A DNA stretch of 64,000 nt. It comes from Palsa-1392 sp963819975 (GTDB lineage: Bacteria > Verrucomicrobiota > Verrucomicrobiia > Chthoniobacterales > UBA10450). The position numbers and the translations under genes are program-made. The notes under the pieces are model-generated. The model was not told the origin of the DNA. It saw nothing but the letters and a program-made list of their open reading frames with translations, and did not search any database. Of this stretch, positions 26,673-35,007 are shown piece after piece (the first letter of the stretch is position 1; every line of letters begins with the position of its first letter). Where the stretch lies: assembly GCA_963819975.1 (NCBI GenBank), contig CAWFYE010000002.1, forward strand, positions 372,001-436,000, written 5' to 3'.

Positions 26673-27533
26673 ATGAAACCTGGAAAATTTACCCACGCTA
26701 TCGCCGTTTTGCTCTCCTCGGTCTCGGCGTGCTTTGCCCCTTCTGCGCCCGCGCAGGTGCCGACGAAAAAAGTTCAACTGAACAAGAATCAGAATCGCCT
26801 GAATAAGGATTTGCTCCTCAAGGTCGATCCAATCGGCTATACGCCGCCCGGTCTGGCGTTCAATGGAAGGAAAGGTGAAGACCGTTTTCCCTGGAAAAAG
26901 TCGATCGTCACTACCGTCTTCTGGATTGGGGAAAATCCGACAGGCAACAATCCGGTGCCGAACCACGCCAGCAGTTGGGACGCGGCTTGGGCGAAAAACT
27001 ACGGCGGTTATGACGACCCGCGACCTTCGCGCCGGAACGATTACATCCCGGTCAATTTCACGCCCCGGCAAAACCCATTTTACTGCGCGCTGCCTTATAA
27101 CGATAAGGCGCGCGAAGGTCACCGGCCCGAGGCGCCGAAAGTCGTGCCCTGGTTCAAGGAAGCCTATCGCGGCCCGGGCGTTTCGGTTTGCAAAGGGCGC
27201 TGGGTTGCCATCCGCAAAGGGAACCGCACCGTTTATGCGCAGTGGGAAGATGCCGGCCCGTTCCGTACTGATCACTGGGAATATGTCTTCGGCAACGAGC
27301 GTCCGAAACCAAACCTGAACCGCGGCGCCGGACTCGATGTCTCGCCGGCGGTGCGCGATTATCTCGGCATGGCGGACACCGATGTGACCGATTGGAAATT
27401 TGTCGAGTTCAGCGAAGTGCCACCCGGTCCGTGGGCCAAACTTGGGAACAACAACACCTTCGTCATCAACCAGCGCAAAGCGCAGCAGCAGATGGTGAAG
27501 GCGAAGGACAAGAGTTCGGCTATCTTTCGTTAG
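26673..27533 (+). CDS. Exported protein with a possible double-psi beta-barrel domain
   Basis: A 286-residue protein with a signal peptide ending in APAQ. In the middle are FYCALPYND and a run SVCKGRWVAIRKGNRTVYAQWEDAGPF split by basic residues, followed by YVFG, GAGLDVSPAVRDYLGM and DWKFVEF. The C-x-x-x-W-V-x-I and W-x-D-x-G-P-F, G-L-D-V-S-P-A-V pattern resembles the RlpA/expansin double-psi barrel (DVSPAA motif). I cannot confirm it. The TAG stop falls inside a CGTTAGGC motif copy. Confidence 0.6.
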   Translation: MKPGKFTHAIAVLLSSVSACFAPSAPAQVPTKKVQLNKNQNRLNKDLLLKVDPIGYTPPGLAFNGRKGEDRFPWKKSIVTTVFWIGENPTGNNPVPNHASSWDAAWAKNYGGYDDPRPSRRNDYIPVNFTPRQNPFYCALPYNDKAREGHRPEAPKVVPWFKEAYRGPGVSVCKGRWVAIRKGNRTVYAQWEDAGPFRTDHWEYVFGNERPKPNLNRGAGLDVSPAVRDYLGMADTDVTDWKFVEFSEVPPGPWAKLGNNNTFVINQRKAQQQMVKAKDKSSAIFR

Positions 27534-27538
27534 GCAAT

Positions 27539-27634
27539 GTAGAGGCGGCCGTGTCGGTCGCTGGGCTGGGACGATCGATCCGCGAAGAATTTTGTCGGTA
27601 ACCGCCGGCTTGCGGGCGACACGCCCGCCGCTAC
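27539..27634. repeat. Inverted-repeat element, family B
   Basis: The left arm GTAGAGGCGGCCGTGTCGGT (27539 onward) is matched by an imperfect reverse complement ending CGACACGCCCGCCGCTAC at 27634. The arms are about 24 bases and the whole element is about 96 bases, filling most of the gap between two genes. A related, more decayed pair lies at 61813-61888. It looks like a small non-coding mobile or REP-type repeat. Confidence 0.55.
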
Positions 27635-27664
27635 AGCTTCGCCCGGAAAAATGTATTCTGGCGG

Positions 27665-28966
27665 ATGAAAATTCCGAATCGCTTTCTCATCGCCGCCTTC
27701 TTGCTCACCGGTGTCGGGCAAATGTCCGCCGAAACGACCGGTGGAAAATTACTCACTGGTCAGGTGGCCTTCGGGGATTGGAAGAGCGACGCGCCCGGCG
27801 TCCGGCGCAAAATCACGGTGGCCGATCTTCCGCCGCCCGGCGCGAGCCGTTCGGCGCGTAACTCTCCCACGATCGTCGATCGCCCGGCGGGCGCGCAACT
27901 TCATGTTCCGGTCGGATTCAAGATCGAGGAATACGCCGCCGGCTTTCGCGATCCGCGCGTCCTCCTGACCGCGCCAAACGGCGATATTTTTGTCAGCGAA
28001 AGCCGTGGCGACCAGATCAAGGTGTTGCGCGACGCGGACGGCGACGGCAAACCAGACAGCAACCAGGTCTTTGCCGAAAGCGGCCTGAACAAGCCCTTCG
28101 GCGTTGCCTTTTATCCCCCCGGACCCGAGCCGCAATATCTCTACGTCGCGAATACCGATGGGGTGATCCGTTTTCCCTATCGTAATGGCGATCTCAAGGC
28201 TCGCGGACCGGCGGAAAAACTGGGCGTGCATCTTTCGCCCGGCGGTCTTCTCCGCGGCGGCGGGCATTGGACGCGCGGCCTGGCTTTCTCGCCTGACGGA
28301 AAGAAGATGTATGTCTCGATCGGATCGCTTTCGAATGTCTCAGATAAAGCGGACGAGGCCGATCGCGCGCGGATTTTCGAGTTCAATCCCGATGGGAGCG
28401 GCCAGAGAGTCTACGCATGGGGAATCCGGAACGCGGTCGGGATCCAAATGCGACCCGGAACTAACGAGCTCTGGATGAGCACGAATGAGCGCGACGGGCT
28501 GGGCGACAATCTCCCGCCGGATTACATCAGCCACGTCACCCCGGGCGGCTTCTACGGTTGGCCCTGGTTTTACATCGGCAATCACCAGGATCCGCGGCAC
28601 ATGGGCGAGAAATCCGAGTGGGCCGATAAGGTGATCGTGCCCGATGTGCTCGTGCAGGCGCACTCCGCCTCTCTCAATCTTTGTTTTTACGACGGGAAAC
28701 AATTCCCCGAAAAATATCGGGGCGATATCTTTACCGCCTTCCACGGCTCATGGAATCGGAGCCGCCGGACCGGCTACAAAATAGTGCGTGTCCCGCTCGA
28801 CCACGGCAAGGCGCGCGGCGAGTACGAAGATTTTGTAACCGGTTTCGTGACCTCGGATGGAGATGTCTGGGGGCGTCCGGTCGGCGTGACCGTGGCGAAA
28901 GATGGTAGCCTGCTCTTCAGCGAAGACGCGCACGGCACGATCTGGAAAGTCAGCGCAATTCGTTAG
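27665..28966 (+). CDS. PQQ-type sugar/sorbosone dehydrogenase-like beta-propeller
   Basis: A 433-residue exported protein. After the signal peptide and a linker, the propeller starts FKIEEYAAGFRDPRVL and runs through GDIFVSESRGDQIKVLRDADGDGKPD, NKPFGVAFYPPG, HWTRGLAFSPDGKKMYVSIGS and GIRNAVGIQ. Then come STNERDGLGDNLPPDYI and GGFYGWPWFYIG. This order is that of soluble glucose/L-sorbosone dehydrogenases (GSDH family), which oxidise sugars in the periplasm with PQQ. Whether PQQ is made here is not visible. The TAG stop lies in a CGTTAGGC copy. Confidence 0.85.
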   Translation: MKIPNRFLIAAFLLTGVGQMSAETTGGKLLTGQVAFGDWKSDAPGVRRKITVADLPPPGASRSARNSPTIVDRPAGAQLHVPVGFKIEEYAAGFRDPRVLLTAPNGDIFVSESRGDQIKVLRDADGDGKPDSNQVFAESGLNKPFGVAFYPPGPEPQYLYVANTDGVIRFPYRNGDLKARGPAEKLGVHLSPGGLLRGGGHWTRGLAFSPDGKKMYVSIGSLSNVSDKADEADRARIFEFNPDGSGQRVYAWGIRNAVGIQMRPGTNELWMSTNERDGLGDNLPPDYISHVTPGGFYGWPWFYIGNHQDPRHMGEKSEWADKVIVPDVLVQAHSASLNLCFYDGKQFPEKYRGDIFTAFHGSWNRSRRTGYKIVRVPLDHGKARGEYEDFVTGFVTSDGDVWGRPVGVTVAKDGSLLFSEDAHGTIWKVSAIR

Positions 28967-29033
28967 GCCGGGCGTTCGCGATCTTCGTTGTGCCTTGTGA
29001 GCCGCGGACGGCGGGCGTAAACGTTGTTCGGTC

Positions 29034-29804
29034 ATGGAGCGCGCCATTCATACTTTCGACAACGGCGTCCGGGTTTATGAGGACCAGCTCTGGGCCGGGC
29101 AGCGGGCCCGCTATGAGAAACGCAACGTTCACGAAGCGGAGGAGGAAGACATCTTTGTCGACCTCATCGGCCGCCTCCCGCCGGACGGCTGCTACGTCGA
29201 TGTCGGGGCGGCGATCGGTTACTATCTCATTCTGGCGCGCAAGCTGGCGCCGCGCCTCGCGATTCACGGAGTCGAGCCGCTCGAGCGGCATCGCGGCCTC
29301 TTGAGCGAGAACCTTCTCCTCAACGGCCTAACGGAAAGCGATTTCACGATTCATTCCGAAGGGCTTACCTCGAGCGAGGGGAGCCAGACCTTTATGGATC
29401 GCGGGTATAGCAGCAAGCTCGCGCCTGTCGGGGAAAAGGAAAACATCTCGCTTAGCCGGCGCTGGAAAGGTTTTCTCGAATCGATCGGACTGCGCCGGCC
29501 GAAAAACGCCACGCTCACGATCCCGACCATTACCCTGGATACTCTCGTTAGGCGAATAGGCGGCAGAATCGATCTTGTGCAAATGGATGTGCAGGGCCTG
29601 GAAGTCGAAGTCTTGAAAGGCGTGCGAGAAAGCATGCGCGCGGGCGCGATCCGGGCATTCCTCATCGGCACGCACGGGCGGATGGTTGGCCTGACTTTGC
29701 ATCAGGAATGCCGCGAACTGCTGGAGGCGCACGGTTACACGATCGAAGTCGATCAGCCCGACACGAAGGAGCAGCCCGACGGCATCCTCGTGGCCCGCAA
29801 ATGA
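29034..29804 (+). CDS. FkbM-family methyltransferase
   Basis: A 256-residue SAM-dependent methyltransferase. GCYVDVGAAIGYYLILARKL is the SAM-binding motif I, followed by IHGVEPLERHRGLLSENLLLNGL and later IDLVQMDVQGLEVEVLKGV, the acidic motif typical of FkbM proteins. The N-terminus (GVRVYEDQLWAGQRARYE) is also as in the family. FkbM enzymes O-methylate sugars or natural products; the substrate here is unknown. The TGA stop overlaps the rlmN start by four bases (ATGA), so the two genes are translationally coupled. Confidence 0.85.
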   Translation: MERAIHTFDNGVRVYEDQLWAGQRARYEKRNVHEAEEEDIFVDLIGRLPPDGCYVDVGAAIGYYLILARKLAPRLAIHGVEPLERHRGLLSENLLLNGLTESDFTIHSEGLTSSEGSQTFMDRGYSSKLAPVGEKENISLSRRWKGFLESIGLRRPKNATLTIPTITLDTLVRRIGGRIDLVQMDVQGLEVEVLKGVRESMRAGAIRAFLIGTHGRMVGLTLHQECRELLEAHGYTIEVDQPDTKEQPDGILVARK

Positions 29805-30910
29805 CAACTCGGGCAGGTCCGCTAGATTTGCCTGTGCCCCAATCTTCCATCAAATCGCTCACGCTTGATGAGCTGGAAGAATATCTGACTGCCGCTGGCG
29901 CGCCCGCTTATCGGGCGAAACAGGTCACCGAATGGCTCTACAAGAAACGGGTCGACTCGTTCGAGTCCATGACCGATCTTCCGACCGCGTTCCGAGCCCG
30001 GTTGGCGAGCGAATTCTCGTTCGTTAGGCCGGAGCTGGTTCGCGTTCTCGGATCGAAAGATACGACCCGAAAATTCTTGTTTCGCTTCGCCGATGGCAAC
30101 CTGATCGAGTCGGTCCTGATTCCAGCCTCGCCCGCTCTCTACGGCGATACTTCCGACCGCCGCACCGCCTGTGTCTCGACCCAGGTTGGATGCGCTTACG
30201 GCTGCAAATTCTGCGCGAGCGGGCTGGACGGATTTTCGCGCAATCTCGACGCGAGCGAGATCGTCGATCAATTGCTCGCGATCGAAAAGGAGAGTGGCGA
30301 GAAGATCGACAACATCGTTTTCATGGGAATGGGCGAGCCGCTCGCTAACCTGACGAACCTGCTCCGCGCTATCAGGATCATCAACGCGCCGTGGGGCCTG
30401 GAGATCGGCGCGCGTCACATCACTATTTCGACCAGCGGGCTCGCTCCGCAGATTCGCAAACTGGCGAAGGAGCCGACGCAATTTCGTCTCGCCATTTCGC
30501 TTCATGGTGCGACCGACGACGTGCGCAGCCAGATCATGCCGGTGAATCGCAAATATCCGCTCGCCGTTTTGCTCGAAGCCTGCGACGCCTACGTCGCACA
30601 AAAGAAGCGCCTCATGTTTGAATACATCCTTATCGCCGGGGTGAACGACGGCGATGAGCAGGCGCACCAGTTGGCGCGACACGCGCTCCGCCTCTCGGCG
30701 AAGGTCAATCTCATTCCCTACAACACCGTCGAAGGCCTTGAATGGTCGCGCCCCTCGCGCAACCGGCAGGAAATCTTCCTTCGCATTCTGCGCAGCCATG
30801 GCGCGGTCGCTACTCTACGGAGGGAAAAGGGCCACGACATCGCCGCCGCCTGCGGCCAGCTCCGGCTTCAAACGAAACGAGCCGAAATCCCGGTTACCGT
30901 CTCGCTCTGA
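29801..30910 (+). CDS. rlmN: Dual-specificity RNA methyltransferase RlmN
   Basis: The 369-residue radical-SAM enzyme methylates C2 of A2503 in 23S rRNA and A37 in some tRNAs. The Fe-S motif is GCAYGCKFC (Cys131, Cys135, Cys138), preceded by the conserved RTACVSTQ; the methyl-carrying Cys is in GHDIAAACGQL near residue 351. NIVFMGMGEPLAN and GARHITISTSGL are further family blocks. An open frame extends upstream, but ATG 29801 overlaps the FkbM stop and is followed by family-like sequence. Both RlmN cysteines are present, so it should be active. Confidence 0.95.
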   Translation: MTTRAGPLDLPVPQSSIKSLTLDELEEYLTAAGAPAYRAKQVTEWLYKKRVDSFESMTDLPTAFRARLASEFSFVRPELVRVLGSKDTTRKFLFRFADGNLIESVLIPASPALYGDTSDRRTACVSTQVGCAYGCKFCASGLDGFSRNLDASEIVDQLLAIEKESGEKIDNIVFMGMGEPLANLTNLLRAIRIINAPWGLEIGARHITISTSGLAPQIRKLAKEPTQFRLAISLHGATDDVRSQIMPVNRKYPLAVLLEACDAYVAQKKRLMFEYILIAGVNDGDEQAHQLARHALRLSAKVNLIPYNTVEGLEWSRPSRNRQEIFLRILRSHGAVATLRREKGHDIAAACGQLRLQTKRAEIPVTVSL

Positions 30911-30914
30911 CGGC

Positions 30915-32618
30915 TTAGACGGCCTCCCCGAGTGCGACGTGGACACCTGCGACCGCCATCCCGCCTTCGCCGACTGCCGCAGCGCAGCGCTTGACTGAGC
31001 CAGAACGGACGTCGCCGGCCGCGAAAATACCCGGAACACTGGTCTCGAGCGGCCCCGGTGGACGCCCGGCGTTCTGCCAAAGCGGGGAATCGGCCACCAC
31101 GGTTCCAGTCTTGATGAAACCCTTGGCGTCGCACTCGATCTCGGGCGGAAGCCAGCTGGTGCATGGCTTGGCTCCGATCATGGAAAAGACGGCCGGCGTT
31201 TCGATCGTGCGGCGCTCCCCGGTGGCGGTGTTCTCGATCTCGACCGTCTCAAGCATCTTGCCGCCGGTCATTTTTCGAATCTCGTTCTGATAAAGTATCT
31301 CGATGTTCTCCTTCGTCTCGACCCTGCGGGAGAGATAGCTCGACATGCTTTGGCTGAGGCCTTTCCCACGGACGACGAGGAGGACTTTGGCTGCGCCTTC
31401 GGAGAGAAACATGGCGGCCTGACCGGCGGAATTGCCCGCGCCGGCGACCAAGACCGTGGCGCCTCGGCAAAGCTGGCCTTCAAAGGCGGTGGCGGCATAG
31501 TAAACCCCGGAGCCTTCAAACTCCTCGCGACCTTCCGCGTCGATCCGGCGGTAATCTGCGCCGGTTGCGATGAGAAGTGCCCGGGTGCGCAGACTGGCCA
31601 TGCATCCTTCGATCTGGAGGCAGGCGCGGTATTCGTCGCCCGGATGCAAAGTGATGGATAGAGCCTGCGACGGAGTCGAAAATCTGGCCCCAAAGCGGTA
31701 AGCCTGGAGCTGCGCGAGGTAGGTAAGATCACCGCCGTTGATGCCCGTAGGAAAGCCGAAGAAATTCTCGATTAGCGATGAAGAGCCGGCCTGCCCGCCG
31801 GGCGCGTAGCTTTCGAGGACGACGGTTTTGAGTCCCTCGGAGCCGGCATAGACGGCAGCGGCGAGGCCAGCGGGACCGGCCCCCACAATCGTAAGGTCGG
31901 TCCGGACTTCGTCCTCTTCGGCGGTGGCGAGCGGGCGAAGCAGGCCTGCGATTTGCGCGACTTCGCGCAGGGATGGTTTCCGCAGCGGGGCGCCGTTGGC
32001 GGTAATGAGCGCGGGGAGTTCGCGACTTGTTAGATTAAGGCGGCGGGCGAGTGCGGCACCTCTTTCGTCTTCGAATTCGAGCAGGCGGTGTGGAACGTGG
32101 TTCTTGGTCAGGAAATCATGCAGGTGGCGGCCTTCGCGAGAATCGCGCTGGGCAATGATGCGGAGGCCGGCAAACTCGGGGTCCCTCATGAGACGTTTCC
32201 GACGCATGATGAAGGCGTTCACGAGCGGCTCCGCCACGCCGGGCAATTCGGCGAGGGCCCGCCGCAGCTCGCTGGCAGGGACCTCCAGAATCTCGGCCTC
32301 ATCGGACTTTACCCTCGCGCTGGCGAAGGCGGAGGTGCCCTGAAGCATGGCGACGTCGCCAGCAAAATCCCGCTCCCCGGGCGTCCCCAGGACCTGCTCG
32401 GTTTCCTCGCGTTTTTCGAAAACGTCGATCTCGCCCTGCAAAACGACGATCAGGGGGAGATCGCGCTGGCCGGCTTTGAAAACCATGTCGCCGCGCCGTA
32501 ATCGACGGCGCCTGCCTAACGGATCAAGGAGAGCAAGCTGACGATCGTCGATCTTCGGAAATGCGATTGTCTCCGTGTCGCGATAGAATTGTTCGTCCTC
32601 TTCTTCGCTCGTGCGCAT
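30915..32618 (-). CDS. Fusion: cyclic-nucleotide-binding domain, glutaredoxin-like domain, thioredoxin-reductase-like oxidoreductase
   Basis: A 567-residue three-part protein. Residues about 20-140 form a CNB domain (GDMVFKAGQRDLPLIVVLQGEIDVF, GDVAMLQGTSAFASARV). Residues 150-226 are a glutaredoxin-like fold (LRIIAQRDSREGRHLHDFLTKN, LPALITANGAPLRKPS) without its Cys pair. From residue 240 comes a FAD/NADPH module (DLTIVGAGPAGLAAAVYA, VLVAGAGNSAGQAAMFLS, GIFAAGDVRSGSVKRCAAAVGEG). The C-x-x-C of true thioredoxin reductase is missing; only one Cys is left near that place. It probably is a redox-regulated flavoprotein of the known CNB-fusion family. It diverges from 32739. Confidence 0.85.
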   Translation of the reverse strand: MRTSEEEDEQFYRDTETIAFPKIDDRQLALLDPLGRRRRLRRGDMVFKAGQRDLPLIVVLQGEIDVFEKREETEQVLGTPGERDFAGDVAMLQGTSAFASARVKSDEAEILEVPASELRRALAELPGVAEPLVNAFIMRRKRLMRDPEFAGLRIIAQRDSREGRHLHDFLTKNHVPHRLLEFEDERGAALARRLNLTSRELPALITANGAPLRKPSLREVAQIAGLLRPLATAEEDEVRTDLTIVGAGPAGLAAAVYAGSEGLKTVVLESYAPGGQAGSSSLIENFFGFPTGINGGDLTYLAQLQAYRFGARFSTPSQALSITLHPGDEYRACLQIEGCMASLRTRALLIATGADYRRIDAEGREEFEGSGVYYAATAFEGQLCRGATVLVAGAGNSAGQAAMFLSEGAAKVLLVVRGKGLSQSMSSYLSRRVETKENIEILYQNEIRKMTGGKMLETVEIENTATGERRTIETPAVFSMIGAKPCTSWLPPEIECDAKGFIKTGTVVADSPLWQNAGRPPGPLETSVPGIFAAGDVRSGSVKRCAAAVGEGGMAVAGVHVALGEAV

Positions 32619-32738
32619 GGCGGAGTGTAGCGGTGGATGATCGGGCCGGTCAAAACTGACTGGCGCCGGAGCCTCGACCGACCGCGAACAAGGACAAAAC
32701 TTTTTTGCGTAGCTAATCAAGATGGCCTACATGGAGGC

Positions 32739-33395
32739 ATGGCCGGGCACGACTCAGACCGCGCTTGGGATGAATACGAGTGGGAACGGTTTCTCCAGCA
32801 GCAGGATCAGAAGACGGAGAAATACATGGAGCTGCTCGAGAAGTACATCGACGATCCGCAGCGCGACGAAATCGTGGCGCGGGAAATGGGTTGGTGTCAT
32901 CAGCCCGAGGAGAGCGGCGAAGAATGGACCGACGATCTCGATCCCGCCTTCGATGAAGACGAGGCGGAGGAGGATGTTTCCGCGAGCCAGTTGATCAACG
33001 ATTGCGCTGAGGGCTTCGAGCAACACGTTCTCTATCGCGCGGCCTTTTCCCTAACAATCTGGATCGATCGACTGTTTGAAGGCGCGCCAGCATTACAAAA
33101 CGATCCGGCGGCGGTCAAGCTCGCCACCCATACCGCCCTGGCGAGTGCAAAGCTGGCGGCCGCCTTGAGCGACGAGGAGGCAGAGGAGCTGGGGATGACG
33201 ATTGCCTATCTGAAGCGTTCGCTCAAAGCGATCACCGTGGCGATGGACGCTTCGGCGCAGTTGATCGCCGAAAAATCGCTCTCTCGCGTCCAGCACGCCG
33301 CTCTGCAACAGCGGCTCTTCCAGGTGCGCGACGGGATCATTCTGCTGATGGGCGAATTCCGCGGCGAATGGCTTCGGCGCTACGGCAGCCTTTAG
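32739..33395 (+). CDS. Conserved acidic protein of unknown function
   Basis: A 218-residue, strongly acidic soluble protein. The N-terminus is charged and helical (DEYEWERFLQQQDQKTEKYMELLEKY), then an Asp/Glu-rich stretch (DDLDPAFDEDEAEEDV), then a helical domain of about 125 residues ending LLMGEFRGEWLRRYGSL. No signal peptide or membrane segment is seen. I do not recognise a family. It lies directly upstream of the ECF sigma gene (7-base gap), so it probably shares that operon. ATG 32739 is chosen; an in-frame ATG at 32637 would overlap the divergent promoter region. Confidence 0.6.
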   Translation: MAGHDSDRAWDEYEWERFLQQQDQKTEKYMELLEKYIDDPQRDEIVAREMGWCHQPEESGEEWTDDLDPAFDEDEAEEDVSASQLINDCAEGFEQHVLYRAAFSLTIWIDRLFEGAPALQNDPAAVKLATHTALASAKLAAALSDEEAEELGMTIAYLKRSLKAITVAMDASAQLIAEKSLSRVQHAALQQRLFQVRDGIILLMGEFRGEWLRRYGSL

Positions 33396-33402
33396 CGGTT
33401 GA

Positions 33403-34041
33403 ATGAATCGAGGCCGCGCCCGTCCAAAGATGGACACGGAAGCGACTGCGGCAGAAGCCGATGTCCCGGAACTCGACCTGGTGAGGCAAGCCCAGGCGGG
33501 CGATCCCGAGGCCTTCGATCAGCTCGTCAGCCGATTCCGAACCCGGGTTTTTGGCATGATCTACAACATGGTGCATAACGAGCAGGATGCCTGGGATCTT
33601 GCTCAGGACAGCTTCCTCAAGGCGTGGAAATCGATCGCGCGTTTCCGGGGCCAGTCGTCGTTTTACACCTGGCTTTACCGGATCGTGATGAACGTGACGA
33701 TCGACGCCATGCGCAAGAAGCAGGTGAAAGGTGGAGGCGCAGAGTTCAACGATGAAATTCAGTTGAAAGAGATCGACCCGGCCTCGCGCACTGTTCCGCA
33801 TGCCGACGCTCTCCCGCACGAGCGGATGGAGCACAAGGAAATCCGCGACCGGATCGACGCCGCCATCGCCCAGCTCTCGCCGGAACATCGGGCTGTAATT
33901 TTAATGAAAGAAATCGAGGACATGCAATACCACGAAATCGCAGAGTCGTTAGGCTGCTCCATCGGGACGGTCATGTCGCGCTTGTTTTATGCGCGCAAGA
34001 AGCTGCAGAATCTGTTGCGGGATGTTTATGAAAACGTTTGA
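33403..34041 (+). CDS. ECF (RpoE-like) RNA polymerase sigma factor
   Basis: A 212-residue group IV sigma factor. Region 2 is seen in FDQLVSRFRTRVFGMIYNMVHNEQDAWDLAQDSFLKAW and SSFYTWLYRIVMNVTID (residues about 37-105). Region 4 is IAQLSPEHRAVILMKEIEDMQYHEIAESLGCSIGTVMSRLFYARKKL near the C-terminus. The linker between them is long for the family. The next gene overlaps it by 14 bases and has the shape of an anti-sigma factor, the standard pairing. The motif copy at 33947 uses the rare codon TTA within ESLGC. Confidence 0.92.
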   Translation: MNRGRARPKMDTEATAAEADVPELDLVRQAQAGDPEAFDQLVSRFRTRVFGMIYNMVHNEQDAWDLAQDSFLKAWKSIARFRGQSSFYTWLYRIVMNVTIDAMRKKQVKGGGAEFNDEIQLKEIDPASRTVPHADALPHERMEHKEIRDRIDAAIAQLSPEHRAVILMKEIEDMQYHEIAESLGCSIGTVMSRLFYARKKLQNLLRDVYENV

Positions 34042-34549
34042 GGAAAAATGGACCGCCTGGATCGATAACGAGCTGAGCGACGCGGAACGCGCGGAGTTCG
34101 AAGCCTCGCTCGAGGATCGCGCGGCGGCCGAACTGGAGAAAAACCAGGCTTACAAACTGCGCGCTTTGTTGAAGGAACAGTTGCAGCCGCGTGCGATGGG
34201 GAACGAGGAGTTTTTTCATCATCAACTGCGCGAGCGCATCGCGGCGGAAACGAAGCAGGCCGCGCCGGCCGCCGCCGCGGCGGACGCGGGAAGCTGGTGG
34301 ACAATCCGGCGTTTGCTCTGGACGGGCACGGCCTCGCTCGCCGCTTTTGCGATCTGCACCTTTTTCGTCCTGCACCAGCAGCCGGGGCCGGATCAGTCGC
34401 AATATCTGACCCAGATCCTGAACGCCCGGGTCGATCCAAACGTGAATCCACATGCAACCGTTTCGATTTTTCAGACGAAACAGGATCGTGTCACCGTCCT
34501 CTGGGTCGACGGCTTGAAATCGTTGCCGCCGGAATACGCCGCCAAGTAA
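34028..34549 (+). CDS. Probable membrane anti-sigma factor
   Basis: A 173-residue protein with one membrane span. The N-terminal cytoplasmic part starts MKTFEEKWTAWIDNELSDAERAEFEASL, the usual opening of anti-sigma domains, where a short helix D-N-E-L-S-x-x-E-x-x-x-F-E is typical. A hydrophobic stretch (LLWTGTASLAAFAICTFFVL) near residue 100 spans the membrane and about 55 residues lie outside. No zinc motif (H-x3-C-x2-C) is present. Overlap with the sigma gene and the order sigma then membrane protein support the call. Confidence 0.7.
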   Translation: MKTFEEKWTAWIDNELSDAERAEFEASLEDRAAAELEKNQAYKLRALLKEQLQPRAMGNEEFFHHQLRERIAAETKQAAPAAAAADAGSWWTIRRLLWTGTASLAAFAICTFFVLHQQPGPDQSQYLTQILNARVDPNVNPHATVSIFQTKQDRVTVLWVDGLKSLPPEYAAK

Positions 34550-34552
34550 CTG

Positions 34553-34996
34553 ATGCGCCGTCGACTTCTCGCTCTCGCCACCGGGTTCGCGCTTTTTTGC
34601 TCTGTGCTCTCAGACGCGCGGGCGGACGAGAACGTCTGGAGCGGCCTGGTTCTGGCTACGAACGTCGTCAAACCAACCCCGGTGCCGACCGAGATGCGCG
34701 GAATCCGCGGCACGCTCCAGCGGACATTTGGCTACAATCAATTTGAGTTGATCGGCCAATCGCGCAAAGCCCTCAAGACCGGGGAAGAAAACTGGCTCGC
34801 CTCGAGCAAGCACTTCTCATTGCACGTCGATGCGCGGGGCGCGACGCGCGATGGTTACCGGCTCAAGCTCCTGTTGTATCAGGACCGTCAGGTTTTGCTC
34901 GAGACGGATGCGAATCTGAGCAAGAGGAGTCCATTAGTCGTGAAAGGCCCGCAGATTGGGGACGGGCAGTTGCTGCTCTTGCTGGTCGTGCAGTAG
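34553..34996 (+). CDS. Small exported protein, unknown function
   Basis: A 147-residue protein with a signal peptide (MRRRLLALATGFALFCSVLSDARA). The mature part has a stretch of beta character, including RTFGYNQFELIGQSRKALKTG and YRLKLLLYQDRQVLLETDANL, and ends in the hydrophobic strand LLLLLVVQ. It starts three bases after the anti-sigma gene and ends 11 bases before the M1 aminopeptidase gene, so it is in the same operon. I do not recognise a family. Confidence 0.6.
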   Translation: MRRRLLALATGFALFCSVLSDARADENVWSGLVLATNVVKPTPVPTEMRGIRGTLQRTFGYNQFELIGQSRKALKTGEENWLASSKHFSLHVDARGATRDGYRLKLLLYQDRQVLLETDANLSKRSPLVVKGPQIGDGQLLLLLVVQ

Positions 34997-35007
34997 CGGT
35001 TTTTCCT

